A DNA stretch of 6,546 nucleotides from CAYGZL01 sp964354345 (GTDB lineage: Bacteria > Chloroflexota > Anaerolineae > Anaerolineales > UBA4823), in NCBI GenBank assembly GCA_964354345.1, contig CAYGZL010000093.1, forward strand, positions 1 to 6,546. Direction: 5' to 3'. Shown piece by piece: positions 1 through 5,496 of the stretch (positions are counted from its first letter, which is position 1; each line of letters starts with the position of its first letter). The translations under genes were made by a program, and so were the position numbers. The notes beneath the pieces are model-generated. The model had not been told where the DNA came from and did no database searches. It saw nothing but the letters and a program-made list of their open reading frames with translations.

Positions 1-95
1 GGGAGGAGGCGGACGATGACTGTCCGTTTCTGGAGAAGCTGTATGCCGATGTGCAGGAGGCGCTCGAGGAAGTGTGGGAAATTGCGGAATGGTGA
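1..95 (+). CDS. C-terminal end of an unidentified acidic protein (partial)
   Basis: The frame beginning at base 3 is open from the left edge and ends at TGA 93-95, giving 30 codons. The tail is strongly acidic and helical in character: it begins EEADDDCPFLEKLY and ends EVWEIAEW. The gene is cut by the window edge, so neither its start nor its family can be seen. It is preferred over the overlapping frame that starts ATG at 16, because that frame gives an Arg/Cys-rich peptide that runs through the repeats and the next gene. It lies 59 bp upstream of the next gene, in the same direction, and so is probably part of the same virion-gene transcript. No function is assigned. Confidence 0.6.
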   Translation, partial: EEADDDCPFLEKLYADVQEALEEVWEIAEW

Positions 96-100
96 AAATA

Positions 101-136
101 AGGTTTCAGGTTTCAGGTTGCAGGTTTGCAGGTTGA
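101..136 (+). repeat. Heptamer tandem repeat, consensus AGGTTTC/AGGTTGC
   Basis: Five near-identical units follow one another: AGGTTTC, AGGTTTC, AGGTTGC, AGGTTTGC (one base longer) and AGGTTGA. The array fills the gap between the stop at 95 and the Shine-Dalgarno of the next gene. A related GGTTTGCAG occurs again at 144-152, overlapping that Shine-Dalgarno. Its function is unknown. Short heptanucleotide tandem repeats are known in intergenic DNA of some bacteria, and slippage is the likely origin. Confidence 0.75.
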
Positions 137-140
137 AGAA

Positions 141-146
141 AGGAGG
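141..146 (+). promoter_or_regulatory. Shine-Dalgarno site AGGAGG for the 92-aa gene
   Basis: A perfect AGGAGG lies 8 bases upstream of ATG 155. It decides the start of the 92-residue protein, although the immediately following ATG at 158 is also possible. It abuts the heptamer repeat tract. Confidence 0.8.
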
Positions 147-154
147 TTTGCAGC

Positions 155-433
155 ATGATGGTCTGTGGGCAGAAGATGGTGACGACCGCGGGAAGCGCGG
201 TGGCGCTGGGCGACCAGGCGGTGCATGGCGCGTTGATGGTCAAGGCGATGGATACCAACACCGGCGTCGTGGCGCTCGGCAACGATGGCAGTAACGATGT
301 CACGCTGAATAATGGGCTGCGCCTGGAAGCCGGCGAAGTTGTAGTCTTTGAGTGGGTTGGCTCGTTGAGCTCCTTGTGGCTGGATGCGGCGGTGGATGGG
401 GAGGGCGTGTCTTGGATCATGTTGAACGTTTAA
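155..433 (+). CDS. Small phage structural protein (beta-rich, decoration- or spike-like)
   Basis: This 92-residue protein is led by AGGAGG at 141-146. It reads KMVTTAGSAVALG near the N-terminus, DTNTGVVALGNDGS in the middle, then a GLRLEAGEVVVFEW strand and a closing LWLDAAVDGEGVSWI. This layout (VTTAGtAVaL, 'NTG-vyvG', 'nGl-L-aGE', 'DA-v-GEGVsw') is one I recognise from small all-beta proteins encoded among tail, spike or head-decoration genes of many tailed phages, usually annotated as hypothetical. No membrane segment, signal peptide or catalytic motif is seen. It most likely forms part of the virion surface. The exact place in the particle, head or tail, cannot be told from sequence. The family pattern is confident; the role is inference. 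Confidence 0.75.
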   Translation: MMVCGQKMVTTAGSAVALGDQAVHGALMVKAMDTNTGVVALGNDGSNDVTLNNGLRLEAGEVVVFEWVGSLSSLWLDAAVDGEGVSWIMLNV

Positions 434-460
434 CGATCGAAGAGAGGTAGGAGATGGAAG

Positions 461-494
461 GATGAGACGCTGGATGAGGCGCTGGATGAGGACG
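461..494 (+). repeat. 12-bp tandem repeat GATGAGRCGCTG
   Basis: GATGAGACGCTG (461-472) and GATGAGGCGCTG (473-484) are followed by a partial third unit, GATGAGGACG (485-494). The period is a multiple of three. Read from ATG 462 it gives two copies of Met-Arg-Arg-Trp and part of a third. Confidence 0.75.
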
Positions 495-611
495 GTTATG
501 ATCGCCTGGCCAGCCTGGGGGGAGGGAGAGACGACTGCGCCAACACCGCCAACCTCAGGTGGGTGTAATTTTAGCCTGGCAGGCAACAGCCAGATGATCG
601 CTGCGGTGTAA
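462..611 (+). CDS. Possible 49-aa small protein with repeated Trp/Arg N-terminus
   Basis: An ATG at 462 opens 49 codons to TAA 609-611, filling most of the gap between two real genes. AGGAG at 449-453 lies 8 bases upstream, a good ribosome-binding distance. The N-terminus MRRWMRRWMRT is made by a 12-bp tandem repeat (see 461-494). The remainder contains Pro/Thr-rich TTAPTPPTSGG and ends in NSQMIAAV. It has no recognisable domain. It is called because of the ribosome-binding site, the same strand and the tight fit between neighbours. It could still be chance, since the ORF is short and repeat-derived at its start. The stop is followed 3 bp later by a palindromic repeat copy. Confidence 0.4.
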   Translation: MRRWMRRWMRTVMIAWPAWGEGETTAPTPPTSGGCNFSLAGNSQMIAAV

Positions 612-614
612 GGC

Positions 615-628
615 GAAACAGTAATTCC
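615..628 (-). repeat. Palindromic repeat copy, intergenic (GAAACAGTAATTCC)
   Basis: This is the only copy of the window's main repeat family that lies outside a gene. Reverse-complemented it is GGAATTACTGTTTC, two substitutions from the consensus GGAACTACTGTTCC. It sits 3 bp after the stop at 611 and 4 bp before GAGGAG (633-638), the ribosome-binding site of the next gene. It is flanked by GGC and GG like the copies in the terminase. Confidence 0.8.
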
Positions 629-632
629 GGAA

Positions 633-638
633 GAGGAG
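633..638 (+). promoter_or_regulatory. Shine-Dalgarno site GAGGAG for the 231-aa gene
   Basis: GAGGAG lies 8 bases upstream of ATG 647 and fixes that start. The palindromic repeat ends 4 bases before it, so any hairpin formed there would sit next to the ribosome-binding site. Confidence 0.7.
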
Positions 639-646
639 CAGGTAAT

Positions 647-1342
647 ATGGCAAATTTGAAGGTTTTAGATGGCGATGGGAACGCCAAGTATTTGAAGGCC
701 GCAGGCGCTGGAACCGACGGCGATCCCTTTATCCTGGAGAGATCCGCAGCCGTGACGATCGGGGCGGCGCTGCCGGCTGGGACGAATAATATCGGCGATG
801 TGGATGTGGCCTCGATCGCGGCGGGCGAAAACCACCTGGGGGAGGTGGGTGGCAAGATGGTCAAGGGGTCCGTGGAGTTTACACGGCCAGCGGATACCAC
901 GGCCTACACGGCGGGGGATGTGGTGAGTGATAGCGCCAGCGCCTCGACGCTGATGGATTTCGCCAGCTTTGCCCGCACCAACGGGGGCGGCGGATACATC
1001 GTGGCAGCCAGGTTGCTGACCGACAAGAAAAGCACAACCCCACGCATGCGGGTGCATCTGTTCAACGCCGCCAATCCGACCGTGGCAGCGGATAATGCGG
1101 CGCATAAAGAAATTTATGCAGACGCCAGCAAACGGATGGGATATTTCGATTTACCCGCCATGTCCACGCCGGTTGACACGACGAACTCGGATCAAAGCCG
1201 AAGCATTGACATGAACCTGCGTTTTCCGTTTGTGACCGGCGGTTCGACACGCAGCGTATATGCATTGCTGGAGGCACTCGATGCGTTTACACCGGCGAGC
1301 GGGGAGAAGTTTACGTTGGTGTTAACTGGCGAGTTAAATTAG
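647..1342 (+). CDS. Phage virion structural protein of unknown detailed role (231 aa)
   Basis: The protein starts at ATG 647 behind GAGGAG. The N-terminal part (about 1-70) is Gly/Ala-rich and fibre-like: 'VLDGDGNAKYLKA', 'DGDPFILERS', then 'LPAGTNNIGDVDVASI' and 'ENHLGEVGG'. The second part (about 75-230) looks like a compact beta domain. It begins VEFTRPADTTAYTAGDVVSD, continues GGGGYIVAARLLTD and RMRVHLFNAANPT, and ends SVYALLEALDAFTPASGEKF-TLVLTGELN. I recognise the 'FTRPADTTAYxAGDVV' domain from uncharacterised phage structural proteins encoded near tail or head genes. No enzyme motif is seen. The stop TAG directly abuts the ATG of the LamG gene, so the two are likely translated together and may form one appendage. 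Capsid decoration or tail-fibre adaptor are both possible. Confidence 0.75.
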   Translation: MANLKVLDGDGNAKYLKAAGAGTDGDPFILERSAAVTIGAALPAGTNNIGDVDVASIAAGENHLGEVGGKMVKGSVEFTRPADTTAYTAGDVVSDSASASTLMDFASFARTNGGGGYIVAARLLTDKKSTTPRMRVHLFNAANPTVAADNAAHKEIYADASKRMGYFDLPAMSTPVDTTNSDQSRSIDMNLRFPFVTGGSTRSVYALLEALDAFTPASGEKFTLVLTGELN

Positions 1343-1972
1343 ATGTATCGAAATCGCTACATCACACTTCAAAGCATGCGCGCCTGGTGGTTTTTCCCGG
1401 GCAGATTTTGCCTGGCGGCTTACCAACCGAAGGGCGCGGCCAGCCTGGTGCTCAGCTACCAGAACCTGGCCCGGCCGGGTATCAACGATGCGACACCCGC
1501 AGCCGCACCGCCGGATTGGGACAGTTCAGCGGGGTGGATATTTAATGGCTCGATGCAGTTTCTCAGCACTGGCCTCACGCCGGTATGGTCTTACACGCTC
1601 GCGGTTCGCTTTAGCGATGTCTTGAGCAGCACAGTGGGCTACCTGGGAGGCTATTACACGACGGCTGCAGATGGTTACGCGCTGTTCCCCCTGTACATGA
1701 GCAGCTTCATTTTTGCCAACAATAATGACGGTCAGATTGCGCCTGGCGCGGCTGCGGGGGTGATGGCCATGGCAGGCAAGAAAGGCTACTTCGATGGGAA
1801 GAAAGTCATCGACATCGCAGGCACAACTAACGCCATTTCGGGATCGATCAATATCGCCGGTGGACAACCTGGCCGTTATCGCGCGTGTAAAATCCAGGCC
1901 TTTGCAGTATATGCGGACACCTTGAGTGAAGCTCAGATGGCAGAACTGACCCGCAGGATGCAAACCTTGTGA
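1343..1972 (+). CDS. LamG / concanavalin A-like domain virion protein (209 aa)
   Basis: The ATG follows the previous TAG with no gap and no clear Shine-Dalgarno, so translational coupling is likely. Residues 26-80 carry the lead-in AAYQPKGAASLVLSYQNLA, PDWDSSAGWIFNG and QFLSTGLTP, which in related proteins precedes a LamG-type jelly-roll. Residues 83-205 supply the jelly-roll pattern: 'YTLAVRFSD', 'FANNNDGQIAPG', 'GYFDGKKVIDI', 'INIAGG', 'CKIQAFAVYADTLSEAQM'. The last motif, where the strand is followed by 'LSEAQMAELTRRM', is the usual end of Laminin_G_3-like domains. Such domains bind glycans or proteins and are frequent in phage tail fibres and other surface appendages, so a receptor- or capsid-surface adhesion role is likely. 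Residues 11-27 are hydrophobic, but this reads as part of the fold rather than as a signal peptide. Family confidence is high; the location on the particle is inferred. Confidence 0.8.
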   Translation: MYRNRYITLQSMRAWWFFPGRFCLAAYQPKGAASLVLSYQNLARPGINDATPAAAPPDWDSSAGWIFNGSMQFLSTGLTPVWSYTLAVRFSDVLSSTVGYLGGYYTTAADGYALFPLYMSSFIFANNNDGQIAPGAAAGVMAMAGKKGYFDGKKVIDIAGTTNAISGSINIAGGQPGRYRACKIQAFAVYADTLSEAQMAELTRRMQTL

Positions 1973-1977
1973 ATTGA

Positions 1978-3552
1978 ATGAAAGAGTTCACCGACCTGAT
2001 CAAATTAACCCTGCACGATGTGGCGCTGTTCGCGGAAAGCGTATCCGGACTGCGCTTGCGCGCTTATCAAAAGCAGGTCGCCTGGTCTGTCGCCGCCTCC
2101 GTGCTCAACAGGCAGGGGTTGGCCTTCGTGGTGATCTTCCCGCGCCAGAGCGGCAAGAACGAACTGCAGGCGCAGATCGAGAACTACCTGCTCACCTTAT
2201 TCTCCCAGCGCGAGGCCGAGATCGTCAAGGTTTCGCCCACCTGGAAGCCGCAATCGCAGAATGCCATGCGTCGCCTCGAACGGATTTTGAAACGCAACTG
2301 GATGATCCACTCGGCCTGGAAGAAAGAAAGCGGCTACATCTACCGGGTTGGCACGGCGCGGATTACCTTCCTGTCTGGGGCGCCCGAAGCCAACATTGTC
2401 GGGGCGACCGCCAGCATATTGCTTGAAGTGGATGAGGCGCAGGATGTGTCAACGGTGAAATATGACAAGGAGATCGCGCCGATGGCAGCCAGCACCAACG
2501 CCACGCGCGTCTTTTGGGGCACTGCCTGGACCAGCCAAACCTTGCTGGCGCGTGAGTACCGGGCGGCGCGTGAGGCGGAGCAGATGGATGGGAAGCCGCG
2601 CACCTTCCTGCTCAATGCGGACCAGGTGGCTGCAGAGGTGCCCGCGTATGGGCGTTATGTTCACGAGCGGGTGGAACGCCTGGGACGAAACCATCCCCTG
2701 GTGCGCACCCAGTTTTATTCGGAGGAGATCGAGGCGCTGGGCGGCATGTTCCCCGAACGCCGCCTGGAGCTGATGCGCGGCAGCCATCCGTACCAGGCTG
2801 GGCCTGAGCTGGGGAAGATTTATGCCATGACCGTGGATGTGGCGGGGGTAGATGAGGCAGTCCGCCAGGTGTGGGAAGGGCTGGCAGCCCCGGGGTTGGC
2901 GGCAGGAAACCGGTCGGTAGGAAACCGAAACGAACTGGCGAATCCGGCGCGGGATGCCACTGCCCTGACGATCTTTGAGGTTGACCTGCAAAATGAACGT
3001 CCCATTTTCAGGGTGGTCAATCGCAGGCTGTGGGTGGGTACGCCGCATGCTGCGCTGTATGGCGAGCTGGTAGACCTGGCGGAGCAATGGTCGGCGCGCT
3101 GGTTGGTGATCGATGCCACCGGTGTGGGAGCCGGGTTGGCCAGTTTCTTAAGCCAGGCGTTGCCGGGGCGGGTGATCCCATTCCTGTTCACCCAGAAAAG
3201 CAAAAGCGACCTGGGTTGGGCGTTCCTGGCGCTGGTCGAAAACGGACAATACCAGGAGTATCGGCCAGGCGAAACAGTAGTTCCGGGCGTAACAGTAGTT
3301 CCGGGCGGAGCAGTAGTTCCGAGTTTCTGGCGTGAGACGGCTGCCTGCCAGAGTGAAATCCTGGATGGACCGGGCAAGATATTACGCTGGGGGGTGCCGG
3401 TTGGGATGCGCGACCCCGTCAGTGGTGATTGGCTGCACGATGATTTGCTGGTGAGCGCCGCCTTGTGCGCAGCCCTCGCTGAACAACCCTGGGGTCGCGC
3501 CGAGAGCGCCGTCTCGCCATGTCGCGATCCCTTAAGCGATTTATCGTTTTAA
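1978..3552 (+). CDS. terL: Phage terminase large subunit (packaging ATPase-nuclease)
   Basis: This 524-residue protein drives ATP-powered DNA packaging into the prohead and cuts the concatemer. The Walker A-like motif is FPRQSGKNE (residues 54-62, Lys60), the phage variant with R-Q-S-G-K. Walker B is ILLEVDEAQ (147-155), with Asp152/Glu153. A GTAW motif at 181-184 fits the coupling motif. The RuvC-like nuclease domain follows, with Asp287 (TVDVAG), Asp379 (VIDATGVGAG) and Asp488/489 (WLHDDLLVSA) as probable metal ligands. Length is normal to slightly long, because two repeat-derived inserts sit in the nuclease domain: residues about 305-322 (a 15-bp duplication) and 432-448 (three palindrome copies). 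Both lie in loops between catalytic strands. The start is 5 bp after the LamG stop, with no good Shine-Dalgarno. No small terminase is seen nearby; it may lie upstream of the window. Confidence 0.95.
   Translation: MKEFTDLIKLTLHDVALFAESVSGLRLRAYQKQVAWSVAASVLNRQGLAFVVIFPRQSGKNELQAQIENYLLTLFSQREAEIVKVSPTWKPQSQNAMRRLERILKRNWMIHSAWKKESGYIYRVGTARITFLSGAPEANIVGATASILLEVDEAQDVSTVKYDKEIAPMAASTNATRVFWGTAWTSQTLLAREYRAAREAEQMDGKPRTFLLNADQVAAEVPAYGRYVHERVERLGRNHPLVRTQFYSEEIEALGGMFPERRLELMRGSHPYQAGPELGKIYAMTVDVAGVDEAVRQVWEGLAAPGLAAGNRSVGNRNELANPARDATALTIFEVDLQNERPIFRVVNRRLWVGTPHAALYGELVDLAEQWSARWLVIDATGVGAGLASFLSQALPGRVIPFLFTQKSKSDLGWAFLALVENGQYQEYRPGETVVPGVTVVPGGAVVPSFWRETAACQSEILDGPGKILRWGVPVGMRDPVSGDWLHDDLLVSAALCAALAEQPWGRAESAVSPCRDPLSDLSF
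2901..2930 (+). repeat. 15-bp tandem duplication GGYAGGAAACCGRWM in terL
   Basis: GGCAGGAAACCGGTC (2901-2915) is followed by GGTAGGAAACCGAAA (2916-2930), 11 of 15 bases identical; the first 12 match at 11 positions. The period is five codons and the peptide contains G-N-R twice (AAGNRSVGNRNE). It expands the loop after nuclease Asp287, and the strand DATALTIFEVD resumes at residue 326. Confidence 0.7.
3271..3320 (-). repeat. Three palindromic repeat copies with 18-bp period inside terL
   Basis: Copies start at 3271 (GAAACAGTAGTTCC), 3289 (GTAACAGTAGTTCC) and 3307 (GGAGCAGTAGTTCC), separated by GGGC. They are in the reverse orientation relative to the GGAACTACTGTTCC consensus. In the terminase frame they read E-T-V-V-P-G, V-T-V-V-P-G, G-A-V-V-P-S (residues 432-449). 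They fall between 'QYQEYRPG' and 'SFWRETAACQSEI' of the nuclease domain, so this must be a tolerated surface loop. Confidence 0.9.
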
Positions 3553-3567
3553 TGGAGTTAATGAGTT

Positions 3568-3664
3568 GAAACACGAAGGACATAGAGAAACACGAAGGTT
3601 CACAAAGTATTTTTATCCATATTCCTTAGTGAACCTTAGTGTTCCTTAGAGCTCTTTGTGTTTC
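3568..3664. repeat. Long imperfect inverted repeat (ACACGAAGG-type hairpin) in the terL-holin gap
   Basis: The arms 3568-3607 and 3625-3664 pair at 30 of 40 positions by my hand alignment, around a 17-base AT-rich loop. The left arm holds two copies of GAAACACGAAGG (3568-3579, 3587-3598). The right arm holds three 10-bp units starting CCTTAGTG, CCTTAGTG and CCTTAGAG (3624, 3634, 3644). The best-paired core is GAAGGTTCAC against GTGAACCTTA. It is visibly more AT-rich than the flanking genes and carries no ORF. It could be a MITE-like interspersed element, or act as a terminator/attenuator between terminase and the downstream genes. There is no clean T-run directly after the stem, so a classic intrinsic terminator is doubtful. 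Confidence 0.75.
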
Positions 3665-3682
3665 CAATTAAATATTTTATAG

Positions 3683-3687
3683 CGGAG
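3683..3687 (+). promoter_or_regulatory. Shine-Dalgarno site GGAGG deciding a TTG start
   Basis: GGAGG (within AGCGGAGGTG) lies 7 bases upstream of TTG 3695. No ATG or GTG occurs at a suitable distance in this frame, so the ribosome-binding site supports the TTG start of the membrane protein. Confidence 0.75.
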
Positions 3688-3694
3688 GTGAAAT

Positions 3695-4048
3695 TTGGAT
3701 ATACAAACATTAGATCAATTATTGCACTGGTTGTTTGAGAGCGGCGGGGGGGTGATCCTGGTCGCCTGGGCGGCAGCCTGGGGTCTGGAGGGACTGGGCT
3801 TCTGGGAGCAGCTTTCCGGGCGGGTCAAGAGCCTGTCCATCCTGGGGTTGTCGGTGATCCTGGGATTGCTCTCGGTGTGGGTGCATGGCTGGCCGGCGGA
3901 ACGCCTGGCATTGGTGGAGCCGTACGCCCGGGCGGTGATCGCCTGTGTCGCAGTCTGGCTGACGACCCAGACCGGTCACAAGCTCAACCAGGCGTTACGA
4001 AACAGTAGTTCAGGGCGAAATAGATTTTCCGCGGGGTTGCGATCATGA
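3695..4048 (+). CDS. Small three-helix membrane protein, holin-like
   Basis: This 117-residue protein starts at TTG 3695 behind GGAGGTG. Three hydrophobic stretches are visible: about 17-35 (GGGVILVAWAAAWGLEGLG), 45-64 (KSLSILGLSVILGLLSVWVHG region) and 75-91 (PYARAVIACVAVWLTTQ). Residues 40-46 between the first two include basic residues. Three membrane spans in about 100 residues is the layout of class I holins, which make the lysis lesion in the inner membrane, and small holin-like proteins do occur among phage structural genes. No endolysin is seen in the window, so lysis is only inferred. The last 16 residues (R102-S117, RNSSSGRNRFSAGLRS) come from palindromic repeats, not from the family. 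The stop TGA overlaps the portal ATG (ATGA at 4045-4048), which couples the two genes. Confidence 0.65.
   Translation: MDIQTLDQLLHWLFESGGGVILVAWAAAWGLEGLGFWEQLSGRVKSLSILGLSVILGLLSVWVHGWPAERLALVEPYARAVIACVAVWLTTQTGHKLNQALRNSSSGRNRFSAGLRS
3999..4030 (-). repeat. Two palindromic repeat copies at the end of the membrane protein gene (one decayed)
   Basis: GAAACAGTAGTTCA (3999-4012) and the degraded GAAATAGATTTTCC (4017-4030) lie 18 bp apart with the usual GGGC spacer. The second has four differences from GAAACAGTAGTTCC and is recognised by its phase and spacer. They are read as R-N-S-S-S-G-R-N-R-F-S, a different frame from the terminase copies of the same orientation. Confidence 0.75.
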
Positions 4049-5496
4049 CTTTCTTCGGTCGCTGGCGGAGGTTGTGGTCGGGTAGAACCTCCGGTCAGGA
4101 CTCGGCGCAAGCGCCGCCGGTGCAAGCACCACCGGTGGTTGCACCGCTGGGCATTCCCGGGGAATCCACTCCCCGCAACCTGTCTGCCGTCGGAACTACT
4201 GTTCCGCACGGAACTACTGTTCCGCACGGAACTACTGTTTCGCACGGAACTACTGTTCCGCCAGGCAGCCGGGTGGATGACAGCCCGGGATGGGGGAGCC
4301 TGACTGCCCGCCACCACGATTATGATGCGGGAACCATGCAGGAGCTCTACCAGGACGCCCTGACCGCCTGGCGCAAGAATCCGCTGGCCTGGCGGATCAT
4401 CGCCATCACCACCGATTACGTAGTCGGCGATCGCATCACCTTTACCAGCCCTAACCGTTGGCTGGCGCGCTTCATCTCGACCTTTTGGCACCACCCGCAG
4501 AACCGCATGGATCTGCGTCTGGAGGCAATGAGCGACGAGCTGGCGCGCTCCGGCGACCTGTTCGTAGCGCTGTTCCGCAACCCGGCCGACGGGATGAGCT
4601 ACGTGCGCTTTGTCACCAAGGATCGCATCCAACGCATCGAAACAGCGGCCAACGATTGGGAGCACGAGCTGGCTTACTACGAGACCCAGGAGAGCGGTGA
4701 GCCGCGTCGTTGGCTCAATCCTTCCCATCCTGAGGCGGCCGAGGCCACGGTGGTGATGCTGCATTACGCAGTCAACCGCCCGTTGGGGGCGCTGCTGGGC
4801 GAGGGAGACCTGACAACCTTGATCCCCTGGCTGCTGCGCTACTCGCGCATGCTCGAGGATCGCGTGCGGTTGCATTGGGCAGTGCGCGCCTTCCTGTGGA
4901 TCGTCACCGTACCGGCGAACCGCATCCGCGAGAAGCAGGAGCAGTACCGCACCCCGCCGGATGCCGGCAGCCTGGTGGTGAAGGATGAGAGCGAGAAGTG
5001 GGATGTTGTCTCGCCAGCCTTGCACGGCTCGGATGCGGCGCACGATCTAAAGGCGGTGCGGGGCATGATTGACGCGGGCAGCGGTTACCCACCGCACTGG
5101 CGCGGCGAGGCGGCGGATGCCAACCTGGCGACGGCCACTGCCATGCAGGCGCCCACCGAACGTCACCTGTTGCGCCGCCAGCAGTACTTCGTCTACCTGC
5201 TCGAAGACCTGCTCTTTCACGCTTACCAGCGCGCGGCCCAGGTTGGGCTGTTACGCCGACTGCCATCGGATGACTACCGCCAGCTATTTACGGTCGTGAC
5301 TCCGGATGTCAGTCGTACAGATAACGCCGCCCTGGCGCGCTCGGCGCGGGACCTGGCCAGTGCGCTGGCAACCATGCGCACCCTGGCGCCGGACACCCCC
5401 GCCTTCCGCCGTATGGCCTTGCGCCTGTTCTTCAAGTTCGCCGGGGAGCCGCAAGGGGAGGAAATTATCAATGAAATGGAGGGAAGTGGAACCTAG
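4045..5496 (+). CDS. Phage portal protein
   Basis: This 483-residue protein forms the ring at the unique capsid vertex through which the terminase pumps DNA. Family features start around residue 90: LYQDALTAWRKNPLAWRIIAI (100-120), the clip/wing segment ELARSGDLFVALFRNPADG (165-183), then YVRFVTKDRIQRIET (186-200). These match portals that use 'sGdlFv-l....g...vr.id...I..I'. The stem region follows, with DLTTLIPWLLRYSRMLEDRVR (271-291). A 'PPHWRGEAADANLATATAM' loop precedes helix ERHLLRRQQYFVYLLEDLL. The first 85 residues are low-complexity and largely repeat-derived: a basic start (FGRWRRLW), then Ala/Pro-rich QAPPVQAPPVVAP (22-34), then four G-T-T-V-P-H units (50-73). Portal N-termini are often flexible, so the inserts are plausibly harmless. 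The ATG overlaps the upstream TGA by 4 bp; the stop abuts the protease ATG. Confidence 0.9.
   Translation: MTFFGRWRRLWSGRTSGQDSAQAPPVQAPPVVAPLGIPGESTPRNLSAVGTTVPHGTTVPHGTTVSHGTTVPPGSRVDDSPGWGSLTARHHDYDAGTMQELYQDALTAWRKNPLAWRIIAITTDYVVGDRITFTSPNRWLARFISTFWHHPQNRMDLRLEAMSDELARSGDLFVALFRNPADGMSYVRFVTKDRIQRIETAANDWEHELAYYETQESGEPRRWLNPSHPEAAEATVVMLHYAVNRPLGALLGEGDLTTLIPWLLRYSRMLEDRVRLHWAVRAFLWIVTVPANRIREKQEQYRTPPDAGSLVVKDESEKWDVVSPALHGSDAAHDLKAVRGMIDAGSGYPPHWRGEAADANLATATAMQAPTERHLLRRQQYFVYLLEDLLFHAYQRAAQVGLLRRLPSDDYRQLFTVVTPDVSRTDNAALARSARDLASALATMRTLAPDTPAFRRMALRLFFKFAGEPQGEEIINEMEGSGT
4104..4145. repeat. Second palindrome family: three 12-bp units, 15-bp period, in the portal gene
   Basis: GGCGCAAGCGCC (4104-4115), GGTGCAAGCACC (4119-4130) and GGTGGTTGCACC (4134-4145) are separated by 3-bp spacers. 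The first two are perfect 5-bp stems around an AA loop, and their arm differences are compensatory (C to T in the left arm with G to A in the right). The third has one mismatched pair. The portal protein reads them as Ala/Pro-rich S-A-Q-A-P-P-V-Q-A-P-P-V-V-A-P. Confidence 0.8.
4192..4259 (+). repeat. Four palindromic repeat copies with exact 18-bp period in the portal gene
   Basis: GGAACTACTGTTCC starts at 4192, 4210 and 4246, with one variant, GGAACTACTGTTTC, at 4228. The copies are separated by GCAC. With the flanking C and G each forms a 6-bp stem CGGAAC/GTTCCG around TACT. In frame they encode G-T-T-V-P-H three times (one with Ser for Pro) and end G-T-T-V-P-P (residues 50-73). This is the longest uninterrupted array of the family in the window. 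Confidence 0.95.

Noticed and set aside
16..294. Plus-strand ORF of 92 codons starting at ATG 16
   Set aside because: It crosses the heptamer array and overlaps the well-supported 155-433 gene in another frame. Its product is Arg/Gly-rich and of low quality.
1385..1425. Signal peptide at the start of the LamG protein
   Set aside because: The hydrophobic stretch contains charged and aromatic residues and continues directly into the recognised lead-in AAYQPKGAAS of the family. A phage structural protein is not expected to be exported.
2449..3087. Minus-strand ORF of 212 codons inside terL
   Set aside because: It is antisense to the ATPase and nuclease domains of the terminase, with no ribosome-binding site or recognisable motif.
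3650..3682. Sigma-70-type promoter before the membrane protein gene (TTTGTG and TATTTT-like boxes)
   Set aside because: The AT-rich stretch is suggestive, but the boxes are poor matches with wrong spacing and overlap the hairpin arm. It cannot be supported by eye.
4192..4259. SOS (LexA) operator, because GAAC-N4-GTTC is the core of the Gram-positive type box
   Set aside because: The spacing matches the core, but the central TACT does not fit the usual purine/pyrimidine pattern. Copies lie inside genes in tandem, and many have a broken half-site (GAAAC, GTAAC), so operator function is unlikely.
4192..4259. CRISPR array
   Set aside because: Units are only 14-16 bp with 4-bp near-constant spacers, lie in frame inside the portal gene, and have no unique spacers or cas genes.
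3976..5043. Long minus-strand ORF of 355 codons across the portal gene
   Set aside because: It is the reverse shadow of the portal, whose family motifs, ATGA overlap and downstream junction are convincing. The minus frame stays open because of codon bias and because the palindromic repeats lack stops there. Its product shows no domain.
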